Assembly (NCBI GenBank): GCA_945869825.1
Contig: CAMBQF010000008.1
Span: forward strand, 1 to 40,312
Direction of reading: 5' to 3'
Length of the DNA: 40,312 nt
Origin: Chitinophaga pinensis
GTDB taxonomy: Bacteria > Bacteroidota > Bacteroidia > CAMBQF01
Under the pieces are notes generated by a model. That model made no database searches. It was not told the origin of the DNA and saw only the letters and a program-made list of their open reading frames with translations. Made by a program: the position numbers and the translations under genes. Shown one piece after another: positions 26,851 to 35,169 of this stretch (positions within the stretch are counted from its first letter, which is position 1; each line of letters begins with the position of its first letter).

Positions 26851-28482
26851 ATGAAATATATTTCTTTTATAGCCGCCATTTTGGTTTGCTTTACTGTGCA
26901 AGCGCAGGTAAAGGGTGTTGAGCATGTAATAGTAATTGGGTGCGATGGTATGAGCCCGGATGGTGTTAGAAAAGCCAATACACCCAATATGGATAAAATG
27001 ATGACCGAAGGGGCATTTACACTCAGGGCAAGGGGCGTATTACCAACGGTAAGCAGCCCAAACTGGGCCAGTATGATTATGGGTGTTGGTCCCGAAGCGC
27101 ACGGTATTACAGCTAACGAGTGGGGCCGCGAAGAATATAACCTGCCCCCCAATGTTACAGGCCCTACGGGCGAGTTTCCTTCTATTTTTGAGGTAGTGAA
27201 CAAACAAAAGTCCAACTTTGAAATTGGCGCCATATATAACTGGGATGGCTTTGGCCGGTTATTTGAAAAAACGGCGGTAGACTATGACACCACCATCAAC
27301 TCCGAATATGGCACAATGGCCAATGCCATTAATTACTTTAAGACTAAGAAACCTAACTTTCTTTTTATCCATTTAGATAATTGCGACCATGCGGGGCATA
27401 GTTTGGGCCACGGTTCGCCGGGGTACTACAAAGCTGTTGGTGTTGCCGACTCATTAATTGGCAATATGATGGATGCAGTAAAAGATGTAGGCTTATTAAG
27501 CAGTACAGTAATTATTGTAACAGCCGACCATGGCGGGGTGCAATTTGGCCATGGTGGAGAATCGCTGGCAGAGATTCAAATACCTTTTATAGTTTGGGGT
27601 AAAGGGGTGAAAAAAGGCTACGAATTTAAAAACCCTGTTTATACCTACGATAATGCCGCAACAGTAGCCTATCTGTTTGGGTTAAAAACCCCACATGCCT
27701 GGGTAGGCCGCCCTGCCAAAGCAGCTTTTGAAGGTTATACAGAAGATGATGACATGTTTGCGCGTTTTGTTGTAGAGGGCCCTGAATTTTTGCCCAAGCA
27801 AACCGACCGCTACTCGGCAGGAAATATTTTTATTGATGCCGATGCAAAGGTTGAATTAGCAGCGCCCCCTAAAGGCTGGGAGATACGGTATACAGATGAT
27901 GGCACGGAGCCTCAGCTAACATCAAAATTATATACAGCCCCCTTTATTGTGCAAAAAACTACGCTTATAAAAGCGCGCATGTTTAACAGAGCAGAAAACA
28001 CCGCCAGCCTGGTAACAAAAGCTAACTACCGGATTGTAAAATCGGCTACTGCTAATGGAATAAACTATAAATATTACAAGATAGCTGAAAACGCTGAAAA
28101 ACTTCCTGATGTTAGTGGTTTAACACCAGTAGCAACAGGCAAAACTTATGAAATTAGCCTTGACCATATTAAAAATACAGGCGAGAATTTTGCCGTAGTA
28201 TATGAGGGGCTTATTGATATTAAAACGGAAGGTGAATACCGTTTCTTTACCTTTTCGGACGATGGAAGCAAACTATGGATAGATGATGCTGTAGTTGTAG
28301 ATAATGATGGAAGCCATGGTACTAAAGAGGTGTCGGGCTCTAAAAATTTAAAGCCCGGAAAACATAAAATAAAAGCAATGTATTTTCAAGGTGGCGGTGG
28401 TTACTGGATGGAAACTTTTTATACAGGGCCAGGCATTAGCAAACAGGTAATTCCTACCGATGTTTTAACACCTACTAATTAA
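26851..28482 (+). CDS. Secreted phosphodiesterase/alkaline-phosphatase superfamily enzyme with CHB_HEX_C and PA14 modules
   Basis: 543 residues with a signal peptide (MKYISFIAAILVCFTVQAQ). Residues about 22-290 are a type I phosphodiesterase / nucleotide pyrophosphatase-like domain: first metal Asp in IGCDGMSP (Asp32), nucleophile region LPTVSSPNWASM with Ser68 where NPP enzymes have Thr, HLDNCDHAGH for the second metal site, and TADHGG plus a later His in FGHGG. About 325-395 is a chitobiase/beta-hexosaminidase C-terminal-like domain (IRYTDDGTEPQLTSKLYTAP). About 410-540 is PA14 (FTFSDDGSKLWIDDAVVVDN). It probably hydrolyses a phosphodiester or phosphomonoester attached to a glycan outside the cytoplasm; the substrate is unknown. 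There is no T9SS tail. Monocistronic, convergent with the kinase pair. Confidence 0.87.
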   Translation: MKYISFIAAILVCFTVQAQVKGVEHVIVIGCDGMSPDGVRKANTPNMDKMMTEGAFTLRARGVLPTVSSPNWASMIMGVGPEAHGITANEWGREEYNLPPNVTGPTGEFPSIFEVVNKQKSNFEIGAIYNWDGFGRLFEKTAVDYDTTINSEYGTMANAINYFKTKKPNFLFIHLDNCDHAGHSLGHGSPGYYKAVGVADSLIGNMMDAVKDVGLLSSTVIIVTADHGGVQFGHGGESLAEIQIPFIVWGKGVKKGYEFKNPVYTYDNAATVAYLFGLKTPHAWVGRPAKAAFEGYTEDDDMFARFVVEGPEFLPKQTDRYSAGNIFIDADAKVELAAPPKGWEIRYTDDGTEPQLTSKLYTAPFIVQKTTLIKARMFNRAENTASLVTKANYRIVKSATANGINYKYYKIAENAEKLPDVSGLTPVATGKTYEISLDHIKNTGENFAVVYEGLIDIKTEGEYRFFTFSDDGSKLWIDDAVVVDNDGSHGTKEVSGSKNLKPGKHKIKAMYFQGGGGYWMETFYTGPGISKQVIPTDVLTPTN

Positions 28483-28525
28483 TTAGTTTTTATTGGCAAA
28501 ACAACCTAATTGGGCCGTTTTTATT

Positions 28526-28942
28526 TTAGCCCGCAAACACCTCTTGCATTAGGTAGGGCGTAAGTGGTTTTTCTATGTAGCCATTTACCAGTGGGTGCTC
28601 TGCGGCACGGGTTTTATCGTCAGGATCTATAGACGAGGATACGATATAGATGTTGAATGCTGTAGTACCGGCATTAATTATTTTTTCAAGCTTGTCAAGC
28701 ACATCCCAGCCCGATAGTATGGGCATATTAATATCTAAAAAAACTGTGCAGGGCAAGTTGTTGTATTTTTCGCCTTCGGTAATAAAGTTAACAGCATCGG
28801 CAGGGTTGGTAAAGATGTGAATAACAGGCTCATTAAAGTAGCGCTTAATAGACATTTGCGCCAACATGTTGGCTACAATGTCATCATCTATTAAAATGAA
28901 ACAAGTAGGGGCACTGGTGCTATTTGCGTGGCTTTTATGCAT
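28526..28942 (-). CDS. Single-domain response regulator partnered with the PAS kinase
   Basis: 138 residues, receiver only: acidic pocket in FILIDDDIVANML, phospho-acceptor Asp in FLDINMPILSGWDVLDKL, Ser in IYIVSSSID, Lys in IEKPLTP. Its ATG overlaps the stop codon of the kinase gene (TAATG), so translation is coupled and the two are cognate. It is strikingly similar to the regulator at 4502-4909. Without an output domain, signalling probably proceeds through protein contact or a further phosphotransfer step. Confidence 0.92.
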   Translation of the reverse strand: MHKSHANSTSAPTCFILIDDDIVANMLAQMSIKRYFNEPVIHIFTNPADAVNFITEGEKYNNLPCTVFLDINMPILSGWDVLDKLEKIINAGTTAFNIYIVSSSIDPDDKTRAAEHPLVNGYIEKPLTPYLMQEVFAG

Positions 28943-30864
28943 TAGCTGTTAGGTAGTAGTATTGTAAATTGAGTGCCTTGGTTTACCGCGCTGGTAACTG
29001 TAATGGTGCCGCCCAGTTGTTCAATTTGGCTTTTTACCATGTATAGTCCCATACCTTTGCCCTCAGTATGGGTATGAAAGCGGCGGTATAGCCCAAATAT
29101 TTTATCGGCATTGTGGGTTAAATCTATCCCAATACCATTATCAGTAAAATGTAGTTGTACCATGCCATTTACCAAACTGCTTTTTATTGTTATATGGGGT
29201 GGTGTGGCAGGGTTGTAGTATTTAATGCTATTGGTAATAAGGTTGTGAAATATGCTGTATAAATAGCTTTTAATGCTGTTTATGCCTTCGGCCTCAAAGT
29301 GGGTATCTATCTGTACGTTTTGCCCTGTTATTAGGCTGCCCAGGCTATCATTAATATCATTTACCAACCCAGCAAAGCTAATGTAAACTTTAGCCTCAAT
29401 AGCACCGCGTTTGTGTTGTAAAATAAAGCTTAGGTCTTTTATAACGGTATCAAGCTTTTGAGCTGAATTTTTTATTTCGGTTGAAAACAGTTGATGTATA
29501 TCGGGCTGTGTGTTTGGTTCGGCCAATTCGGCCGCCATACCTATTATGTTTGATACGTGGCCGCGTAGGTTGTGCGATACGATGTAGGTAAACTGTTCCA
29601 ACTCTTTGTTGCGCAGGGTAAGGTCGTCTACCACTTTTTCTCGCTCCAGTTCAAGCGTTTTACGCTCGGTAATATCTTTATGGGTGCCTACAATTCGGGT
29701 AGCTTGGCCGGTAGTGTTATAAAATATTTCTCCTTCGGTTTTAAGCCAGCGTATGGTGCCGTTGGGTTGTACTATGCGGTATTCAATAGGGGTGGTGTTA
29801 TTATTAGCAATGCCAGTGCTTAGGGCGTTTAGCACATAATCTTTATCGTAAGGGTGCAGCCTATCAACAAATGCTTGTAGCGATGGTTGGGTAGTTTCAT
29901 CGTACCCCAAAATGCGGTAGGTTTCGTCTGTCCAAATGGCAGGTTGGGTAAAAGGGTTGCCGTTGCTAAGTTCAATATCCCAACTGCCAACTCGGGCTAT
30001 ACGCTGGGCTATGGCCATGTTTTTTTCGCTGATGCGCAAGCGCTCATCGGCAATTTTTCGCTCGGCAATGTTTTTTGCATAGCAGGCTACGCCAGTTATT
30101 ATGTTGCCCTGATAAATGGGGCTAAAGGTAACCTCGTGCATGCCATCGGGAGTGGGTAAAAAATTTAAATGCTCAACAAAGGCATTGCCGTTAAAGGCTT
30201 GGATATAGAAGACATCCCATAGTTGAGCGGTTGCCTCGTTTACGTGTTTACAGGCAATATTATCGCCGGGTTTAATTTGGCTGCCTGTAATAGCCATTAC
30301 GTGGCTGTAAAAGGCGGTATTGGCATGTATAAGACAGTGATTGGTATCAATACTCCAAATAATGTCGGGTATGGCGTTTAAAAGCGCATCGCGGTTGGCA
30401 TTTTCAGCTAATGCTTTTTGTTGGGTTTCAACCCGCTCAGTTATGTTTTTAAAGTTGAATACAATTGCGTTTATGCCCTCTACATTAATGCTGTTTGTGG
30501 CAATTGCTTCAGCCCAGTTCCATTGCCCGCTTTTGTGTTTAAAACGGTAGGTAAGCTGTATGGTTTGTCCAGGGGTGGCTTTAAGCTGTTCTATTTGCCT
30601 GGCATATTCGGGGGCATCATCTAGGTGGATAAAATCATCTTTAACATTGCCTAGCAACTCGACAGGGGCGTAACCCGAAATGCGCTCAACCGATGGCGAT
30701 ACATAACTAAATAGCCCATTGGCATTAAGCAAAGCGATGCCATCATGGCTATGGGCTACCAAGGTGTTAAATTGCAGTTCTGTTAGGCTGCTGGCAATGA
30801 GGGGGGAGGTGGTATTGGTTTGCTCCATAACAGCATTTATTGTTTTTATAGGTGCAGCATGCAA
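28942..30864 (-). CDS. Soluble multi-PAS histidine kinase
   Basis: 640 residues with no membrane segment, so it is a cytoplasmic sensor. Three PAS domains: about 25-150 (GYAPVELLG, ITERVE), about 155-285 (IIWSIDTNHCLIHAN, IAERK) and about 290-410 (ILGYDETTQPS, ITERK at its end, with a PAC segment). The dimerisation domain has ELEQFTYIVSHNLRGHVSNI with the phospho-acceptor His431 (SHNLR type, common in Bacteroidota). The ATPase domain has N box NLITNSIKYY, G1 DNGIGIDL and G2 GKGMGLYMVKSQ. ATG at 30864 or 30828 are both possible. The ligand is unknown. It is followed immediately by its response regulator. Confidence 0.92.
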   Translation of the reverse strand: MHAAPIKTINAVMEQTNTTSPLIASSLTELQFNTLVAHSHDGIALLNANGLFSYVSPSVERISGYAPVELLGNVKDDFIHLDDAPEYARQIEQLKATPGQTIQLTYRFKHKSGQWNWAEAIATNSINVEGINAIVFNFKNITERVETQQKALAENANRDALLNAIPDIIWSIDTNHCLIHANTAFYSHVMAITGSQIKPGDNIACKHVNEATAQLWDVFYIQAFNGNAFVEHLNFLPTPDGMHEVTFSPIYQGNIITGVACYAKNIAERKIADERLRISEKNMAIAQRIARVGSWDIELSNGNPFTQPAIWTDETYRILGYDETTQPSLQAFVDRLHPYDKDYVLNALSTGIANNNTTPIEYRIVQPNGTIRWLKTEGEIFYNTTGQATRIVGTHKDITERKTLELEREKVVDDLTLRNKELEQFTYIVSHNLRGHVSNIIGMAAELAEPNTQPDIHQLFSTEIKNSAQKLDTVIKDLSFILQHKRGAIEAKVYISFAGLVNDINDSLGSLITGQNVQIDTHFEAEGINSIKSYLYSIFHNLITNSIKYYNPATPPHITIKSSLVNGMVQLHFTDNGIGIDLTHNADKIFGLYRRFHTHTEGKGMGLYMVKSQIEQLGGTITVTSAVNQGTQFTILLPNS

Positions 30865-31241
30865 CTATAAACTAAGGTAAATATATAATTGATTTATGAT
30901 ATGGTATACAAGGCAATAGTGTTTATTTTTAATACAATTATAAAAATATGGATAAACATGAACAATTTAAATGTACAATTTATTATTAAAAGCTAAAATG
31001 CTGATTACTAATTTTAACCATAGGTTGCACTACTGCACGGTAACCTGCTATTGCCAATGGTAAGAAGAAAAACAGTACTAAAACATAATAGCACAATAGA
31101 TGTTATTTAGCAATTTGTATTCAATTGTGGTATTCAGACTTAATGCTCTGTTGTATTAACTTTAAAACCATATATTGCTAATACTATTTAAAATCAAATA
31201 TAAAACTCTTAGTACCAGAGTTTGTATAGTGTACACCAATA
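30865..31241. other. AT-rich divergent intergenic region
   Basis: 377 bases between the divergent kinase and glycosyltransferase genes, very AT-rich, with no open frame that looks real. It must hold both promoters, but no box closely matching TTG-N19-TAnnTTTG was found in either direction. GGTT...AACC at about 31023-31048 is a weak imperfect stem. Confidence 0.4.
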
Positions 31242-31889
31242 ATGGAAGCAAAAAACCAGGCAACAATAACCGTATTGATGGCCACCTACAATACACCTTT
31301 TAGCATGTCCAAAAGAGCCATTGACTCTGTTTTAAACCAAGATTTTCAAGATTTTGAGCTAATAATTTTAGATGATGGGAGTGATATTGAAATCAGCTGT
31401 AAACTGCTTGAATATGTGCAACATTTTGACACTAAAATAAGTTATTATAAACATAAAAACAGGGGCCAACCTAATACAATTAATCGCGGAATTTTGCTTT
31501 GTAATAGCAACTATATTAGTTTTATAGATGCCGATGATGAGTACAAAGCAAATCACTTGTCAACTTGCCTTAACGCAATGGCCGATTATGATTTGATAGC
31601 TACACACACCGAGACTGTTGTGAATGCTTTTGAAGACCATTATGTGCCCGATGTGCATAATAATAATACCACAATCCATGTAGATGATTGTATACTATTT
31701 GCCACACTGTTTGGTAAAACAGAAGTATTTAAAAAGAATATTTTTGAAAACAAATACGGTGCCGATAGTACTTTTTACGAGCAGGTTTCAAAAAATTATA
31801 ATGTAGCAAAACTACCAACGCGCACCTACATATATTATCGCAATTATAGTAATAGCATGACCGCTATTATGAAAAATAATATTGATTAA
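31242..31889 (+). CDS. Family 2 glycosyltransferase (short)
   Basis: 215 residues with a GT-A fold: TVLMATYNTPFSMSKRAIDSVLNQDFQDFELIILDDGSD at the N-terminus (nucleotide-binding strand), NRGQPNTINRGI, then the metal-binding DxD motif in ISFIDADDEYKANHL. The part after residue 120 is short compared with usual GT2 proteins (250-320 residues) but ends in a plausible C-terminal helix and YYRNYSNS motif, so it may be complete though minimal. It probably transfers a sugar from a nucleotide donor to a surface polysaccharide or lipid; acceptor unknown. There is no glycan gene cluster around it, and its AT content is higher than that of the neighbouring genes, which may indicate transfer. Confidence 0.82.
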   Translation: MEAKNQATITVLMATYNTPFSMSKRAIDSVLNQDFQDFELIILDDGSDIEISCKLLEYVQHFDTKISYYKHKNRGQPNTINRGILLCNSNYISFIDADDEYKANHLSTCLNAMADYDLIATHTETVVNAFEDHYVPDVHNNNTTIHVDDCILFATLFGKTEVFKKNIFENKYGADSTFYEQVSKNYNVAKLPTRTYIYYRNYSNSMTAIMKNNID

Positions 31890-31976
31890 TTATTGAGGCT
31901 GGTATATTACCACTCTTAAAAATAAAGAATTCACCTCTGCAACCTTGCTACCTTTGATTTGATAGCATAATAATGA

Positions 31977-32153
31977 AAAACACTTAGCGATACATGCGAT
32001 GAAATACACCTACTACAAAAAGGCAAGCAGGTAAAAACAGCCTATAAAGCCGATTTTAAAGCATTGGAAGAAGAAATGAAAGCCGTAACTATTGGCAAAA
32101 ATAGAAAAACTGGAATTAAAATAATTAAGAATAAATCCATTAAGACCAGCTGA
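31977..32153 (+). pseudogene. Open fragment without start codon, possible gene remnant
   Basis: A 58-codon open stretch preceded by a stop and lacking an upstream start reads K-T-L-S-D-T-C-D-E-I-H-L-L-Q-K-G-K-Q-V and continues with helical, Lys/Glu-rich sequence (ADFKALEEEMKAVTIGKN) to a TGA at 32151. The composition is protein-like, and codons look natural, but no family is recognised. It sits at the left border of the phage-like island and could be the 3' end of a deleted gene. The rest of 31890-32182 holds nothing visible. Confidence 0.35.
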
Positions 32154-32182
32154 ATTTCAAGCAAATTAAATTAACATAATAC

Positions 32183-32500
32183 CTACCTACCCCTTATTAT
32201 TGCAATATTTTTAACAATAATATTATCGCCGGGGCGGCCTTGCAATTCCTTTTTAAGTTCATTAATTATAAATGGCTTAAGCTCGTTATGCACATATGTA
32301 AAATGATACTGGTGCCATTGGCCATTGCTTAAAATAAAGGTATTCCAGAAATCGTCAAAGCTAGGGTGTAGTTGCTCTTCGCCATCAGCACTTTCAACCA
32401 TGCCATGCACCACAAACTCGTATTTGCCCTTTGCCAACGACCTACGAAAAACAACCACACTTTGTGTTGCACTACTGTATTGAAAATACTTCTTCTCCAT
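32183..32500 (-). CDS. Hypothetical protein, 105 aa, at the island border
   Basis: MEKKYFQYSSATQSVVVFRRSLAKGKYEFVVHGMVES is strand-rich; the middle (LHPSFDDFWNTFILSNGQWHQYHFTYVHNELKPFI) is aromatic-rich and the C-terminus basic. No signal peptide, no membrane helix, no family recognised. Its ATG at 32500 lies only three bases after the T run of the repressor's terminator, so it has no room for a promoter of its own between them and must be made by read-through or from a promoter inside or upstream of the hairpin. It is probably a small accessory gene of the phage-like island on the repressor transcript. Confidence 0.6.
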   Translation of the reverse strand: MEKKYFQYSSATQSVVVFRRSLAKGKYEFVVHGMVESADGEEQLHPSFDDFWNTFILSNGQWHQYHFTYVHNELKPFIINELKKELQGRPGDNIIVKNIAIIRGR

Positions 32501-32503
32501 ACT

Positions 32504-32533
32504 AAAAAAAAGCCCCTCTTAATCAAGAGGGGC
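32504..32533 (-). terminator. Intrinsic terminator of the repressor gene
   Basis: On the minus strand GCCCCTCTT-GATT-AAGAGGGGC forms a perfect 9-bp stem with 4-base loop, followed by eight T. It begins 13 bases after the repressor stop and ends just before the ATG of the 105-residue gene. Confidence 0.9.
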
Positions 32534-32546
32534 AAATTATAAACCC

Positions 32547-33422
32547 TTATATCTCGTTTTTGTTTACCCAGCCCTTTACTAAAAACAGGCGGCGTACCTT
32601 GCTACGCGAAATTTCAAAATCATCAAAGCGTTCGTGGTTTTCAGACACTAACAGTATTTTATCGGGCTTGCTGCCTTTACGTACATACTTAACCATGCGG
32701 CGCTCATCTGTAACAATAAGGTATATCTGGCCAAACTCAACAACCTCAAGGTCGTAAATCTGCTTACAGATAATAATATCGCCATTTGAAATACGTGGGT
32801 ACATAGAGTGGCCCGAAACAGGCACGGCAAAGTCACAATCGGCAAAACCAGGTACTAATAAACTCTCGCGTGCAACTTCCTTACCATCAAAAATACGGTT
32901 AACATTACCTGCCGTAACATCAACCTCGTAATAAGGCAATGCACGTACTTTCTCGTTAAACATAGGACCAACGCCACTTAGCAACCATTGAGTATTAACA
33001 CCTTTAATGTTGCGCACAATACCTTCAAGCACTTTAGAGCTAACACCTATGCGGCGCTTAATAATATGAGAGATTGTATTAGGCTCTTCCCCAATTTTGC
33101 TTGCAAAGTCTTTTTGGTTAATGTCAAGCGAACGGATAAGTGTTTCTACCCTGTCATTAAGTATGAAAGAAGGGCCTTCAATTTTAACACCCGGCAGTGG
33201 CGATACTGCCTGTATCAATTTAGGCTTATTTTTGTTGCCCGAAAGCACAGACGAATCGACCTTGAAGAATTTAGCAATAGTGGCAAGGGTTTCAGGGGTT
33301 GGTGTGTTTTTACCAATCTCGTACAAACTAACCATTTGTTTGGTTATTCCGGTACCATCGGCTACTTGTTGCTGAGTCAGTCCTTTTTTAACCCGCAGGC
33401 TCTTAAGCTTTTCTGATAACAT
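32547..33422 (-). CDS. Phage-type self-cleaving repressor (XRE HTH + S24/LexA-like peptidase)
   Basis: 291 residues. Residues about 1-65 are an XRE helix-turn-helix (LKSLRVKKGLTQQQVADGTGITKQMVSLYEIGKNTPTPETL). Residues about 90-150 look like a second HTH (INQKDFASKIGEEPNTISHIIKRR). The C-terminal domain is S24: Ala171-Gly172 cleavage bond in VTAGN, nucleophile Ser206 in SGHSMYP, general base Lys244 in RMVKYVRK. The spacings (35 and 38 residues) match the LexA/CI arrangement, so induction by RecA-stimulated self-cleavage after DNA damage is likely (inference). It is divergent from the phage operon and TTGACAA motifs in the shared gap are operator candidates. ATG at 33422 fits the HTH start. 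Confidence 0.92.
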   Translation of the reverse strand: MLSEKLKSLRVKKGLTQQQVADGTGITKQMVSLYEIGKNTPTPETLATIAKFFKVDSSVLSGNKNKPKLIQAVSPLPGVKIEGPSFILNDRVETLIRSLDINQKDFASKIGEEPNTISHIIKRRIGVSSKVLEGIVRNIKGVNTQWLLSGVGPMFNEKVRALPYYEVDVTAGNVNRIFDGKEVARESLLVPGFADCDFAVPVSGHSMYPRISNGDIIICKQIYDLEVVEFGQIYLIVTDERRMVKYVRKGSKPDKILLVSENHERFDDFEISRSKVRRLFLVKGWVNKNEI

Positions 33423-33455
33423 AAATATAAGTTATTAACTTTTTTATATTTTTAC

Positions 33456-33487
33456 TTGACAATCGGCATCAATATGTTGTACCTTTG
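33456..33487 (+). promoter_or_regulatory. Early promoter of the phage-like operon
   Basis: TTGAC (33456-33460), 19 bases, then TACCTTTG (33480-33487): an excellent match to the Bacteroidota promoter. It drives the plus-strand genes from 33536, with a leader of about 45 bases, and faces away from the repressor gene. Confidence 0.8.
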
Positions 33488-33507
33488 CAAAATAAATTAC
33501 TTGTCAA
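33456..33507. promoter_or_regulatory. Candidate repressor operators (inverted TTGACAA pair)
   Basis: TTGACAA at 33456-33462 overlaps the -33 element and its inverse TTGTCAA at 33501-33507 lies 14 bases past the -7 box; each is embedded in a longer shared A/TACTTGNCAA. A third copy, CTTGACAA at 34011-34018, precedes the protease gene. Repressor binding is inferred from position only. Confidence 0.45.
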
Positions 33508-33535
33508 ATATAGTACAATATTAATAAAACCAAAC

Positions 33536-33769
33536 ATGCCAGCCAAAATTAATGGAACCTACGCACTTGCCAACGGCGATAAACTTTTTATATCGGCTTT
33601 ATCAGAAACCAACCATAATACAAACACATACAACATACCCCGGTTTGCAGGCAAAAGTATATATATAGATAATGTAGAGCTGTGTAAAACCAATGGCCTT
33701 AGGGTTGATGTTACCGAACTGGTGATAGAACTGGATAAAGACGAAATATTATTAAGTAAATGCGCATAA
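33536..33769 (+). CDS. Small hypothetical protein, first gene of the phage-like operon
   Basis: 77 residues starting MPAKINGTYALANGDKLFISALSETNHNT; a compact beta-rich protein, no signal peptide, not recognised. In-frame sequence extends upstream to 33485, but that would run through the predicted promoter start site, so ATG 33536 is chosen. As the first gene opposite the repressor it occupies the place of a phage early regulator, yet no helix-turn-helix is visible. Eleven bases separate it from the next gene. Confidence 0.6.
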   Translation: MPAKINGTYALANGDKLFISALSETNHNTNTYNIPRFAGKSIYIDNVELCKTNGLRVDVTELVIELDKDEILLSKCA

Positions 33770-33779
33770 ATAAACAACA

Positions 33780-33992
33780 ATGAATACCACCGAACGAGCC
33801 ATAGACATAGTAAACAGCTGCAAAAATGAACAACAAACCGAGGTTGCCACACGTTTTATTGAACTACTAATAAAACACAAACCCAACACATTATCAAAAG
33901 AAGAAAAAGCAAAATTATTATCTGCCATTGACACTAAACTAAACGACCTTAAACATGAACTTTTAACAAAACGACATACAGCATTTGCTTAA
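33780..33992 (+). CDS. Small helical hypothetical protein
   Basis: 70 residues (MNTTERAIDIVNSCKNEQQTEVATRFIELLIKHKPNTLSKEEKAKLLSAIDTKLNDLKHELLTKR), predicted all-helical from its heptad-like pattern, highly charged. Not recognised. It is second in the operon, between the first small gene and the prohead protease, separated from the latter by 66 bases containing a TTGACAA motif. Confidence 0.6.
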   Translation: MNTTERAIDIVNSCKNEQQTEVATRFIELLIKHKPNTLSKEEKAKLLSAIDTKLNDLKHELLTKRHTAFA

Positions 33993-34058
33993 AAAATATC
34001 AAGCGATACACTTGACAAAAAAAACTAAACCAAAGAACTAATTAAACCGAACTTACTT

Positions 34059-35147
34059 ATGCCAAAAACTGCACATATTTATATCTATGGGGATATAATA
34101 AACGAACAATATGCCGAAATTGAGGAGCAAGGCTACACCTCGCTAACATCTGTAATACACTCTGTAAAAGCACAAGCCAAATTCGACGAATTGATTGTCC
34201 ATATCCACTCGCGGGGTGGAGACGTAACCGAGGGCTTTGCAATTTACGATTACTTACGCTCGCTTAAAAAGCCGGTTACTACTATTATTGACGGCTTATG
34301 CGCTTCAATAGCCACCATTATAGCATTAGCCGGCGACAAGCGAAAGATACAGCCCAACTCAGAATTTTATATTCACAACCCCTGGGGCAATGTAACAGGC
34401 AATTACAATAGCGTAAACCAATATGCTGAAGAATTGAAAAAAGCGGAAGAACGTATCCTGAACTTTTACTATCAGCACACCAACGGCGATCCGGACAATT
34501 TGCGGGAATTGATGGATAACCAAACAACACTATCGGCAACTGAAGCCTTAGGCCTGGGCTTTGTTACCGAGATTGTAGAGCAGGAACGTGCTTTTGCTAT
34601 GCTAAACCCCAAAAAAGAAAAACCAAAAAACAACAAGCCAAACATGAACAAAGCGCTAAAATTAGCACAAACAATTATGCACAAGCTATCAGGGCAAGGG
34701 CCTATATTGGCATCTTTAGCAGAAAAGCTTGACACCGGCGAACCAATCTTTATTTCCGGTTCTGATGAAATACCCAATGTTGGCGATACGCTACACATGG
34801 GCGCCGATGAAACAGCACCAACAGCCTCAGCAGGAACTTATACTCTTGAAAATGGAACTTTATTGCAAACAGATGAAGATGGCAAAATTCTATCAGTTAT
34901 TCCGTGCACAGAGGATGACACGGCTGAAATAAATGCCCTTAAAGAGTCGGTAAAATCATTGCAGGCCCGTTTACAAGAAAAAGATAAAGCAGAGAATATT
35001 CTGGTAAAAGAGCTGGAAGGAATAAAGGCACAAATACAAAGCACTTACGAACCTAAAGGCAGGCAAAAAGAAGTATTAACACGCCATGCAGCAGCAGATA
35101 GAAACCGTGTAGCCGAAGCAACAGAACGCCGCAAAGAATATAAATAA
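34059..35147 (+). CDS. ClpP-like phage prohead protease with scaffold-like C-terminus
   Basis: 362 residues. Residues about 5-175 are a ClpP-fold serine protease: oxyanion region HIHSRGGDVTEGFAIYDYLR, nucleophile Ser83 in DGLCASIATIIALAGD, His106 in EFYIHNPWG. The spacing of 23 fits ClpP-type phage head maturation proteases. The catalytic Asp position (relative to the L-S-A-x-E-A motif at 158-163) appears to be Gln155. From about residue 180 the protein is a Lys/Asn linker, a small beta segment and a coiled coil (about 280-330, DDTAEINALKESVKSLQARL), resembling a fused scaffolding domain, ending in a basic tail. It would direct head assembly and then cleave scaffold and capsid. It directly precedes the capsid gene by 22 bases. 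Confidence 0.87.
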   Translation: MPKTAHIYIYGDIINEQYAEIEEQGYTSLTSVIHSVKAQAKFDELIVHIHSRGGDVTEGFAIYDYLRSLKKPVTTIIDGLCASIATIIALAGDKRKIQPNSEFYIHNPWGNVTGNYNSVNQYAEELKKAEERILNFYYQHTNGDPDNLRELMDNQTTLSATEALGLGFVTEIVEQERAFAMLNPKKEKPKNNKPNMNKALKLAQTIMHKLSGQGPILASLAEKLDTGEPIFISGSDEIPNVGDTLHMGADETAPTASAGTYTLENGTLLQTDEDGKILSVIPCTEDDTAEINALKESVKSLQARLQEKDKAENILVKELEGIKAQIQSTYEPKGRQKEVLTRHAAADRNRVAEATERRKEYK

Positions 35148-35169
35148 ACTAAAAGTTAAAATAAAAAAT

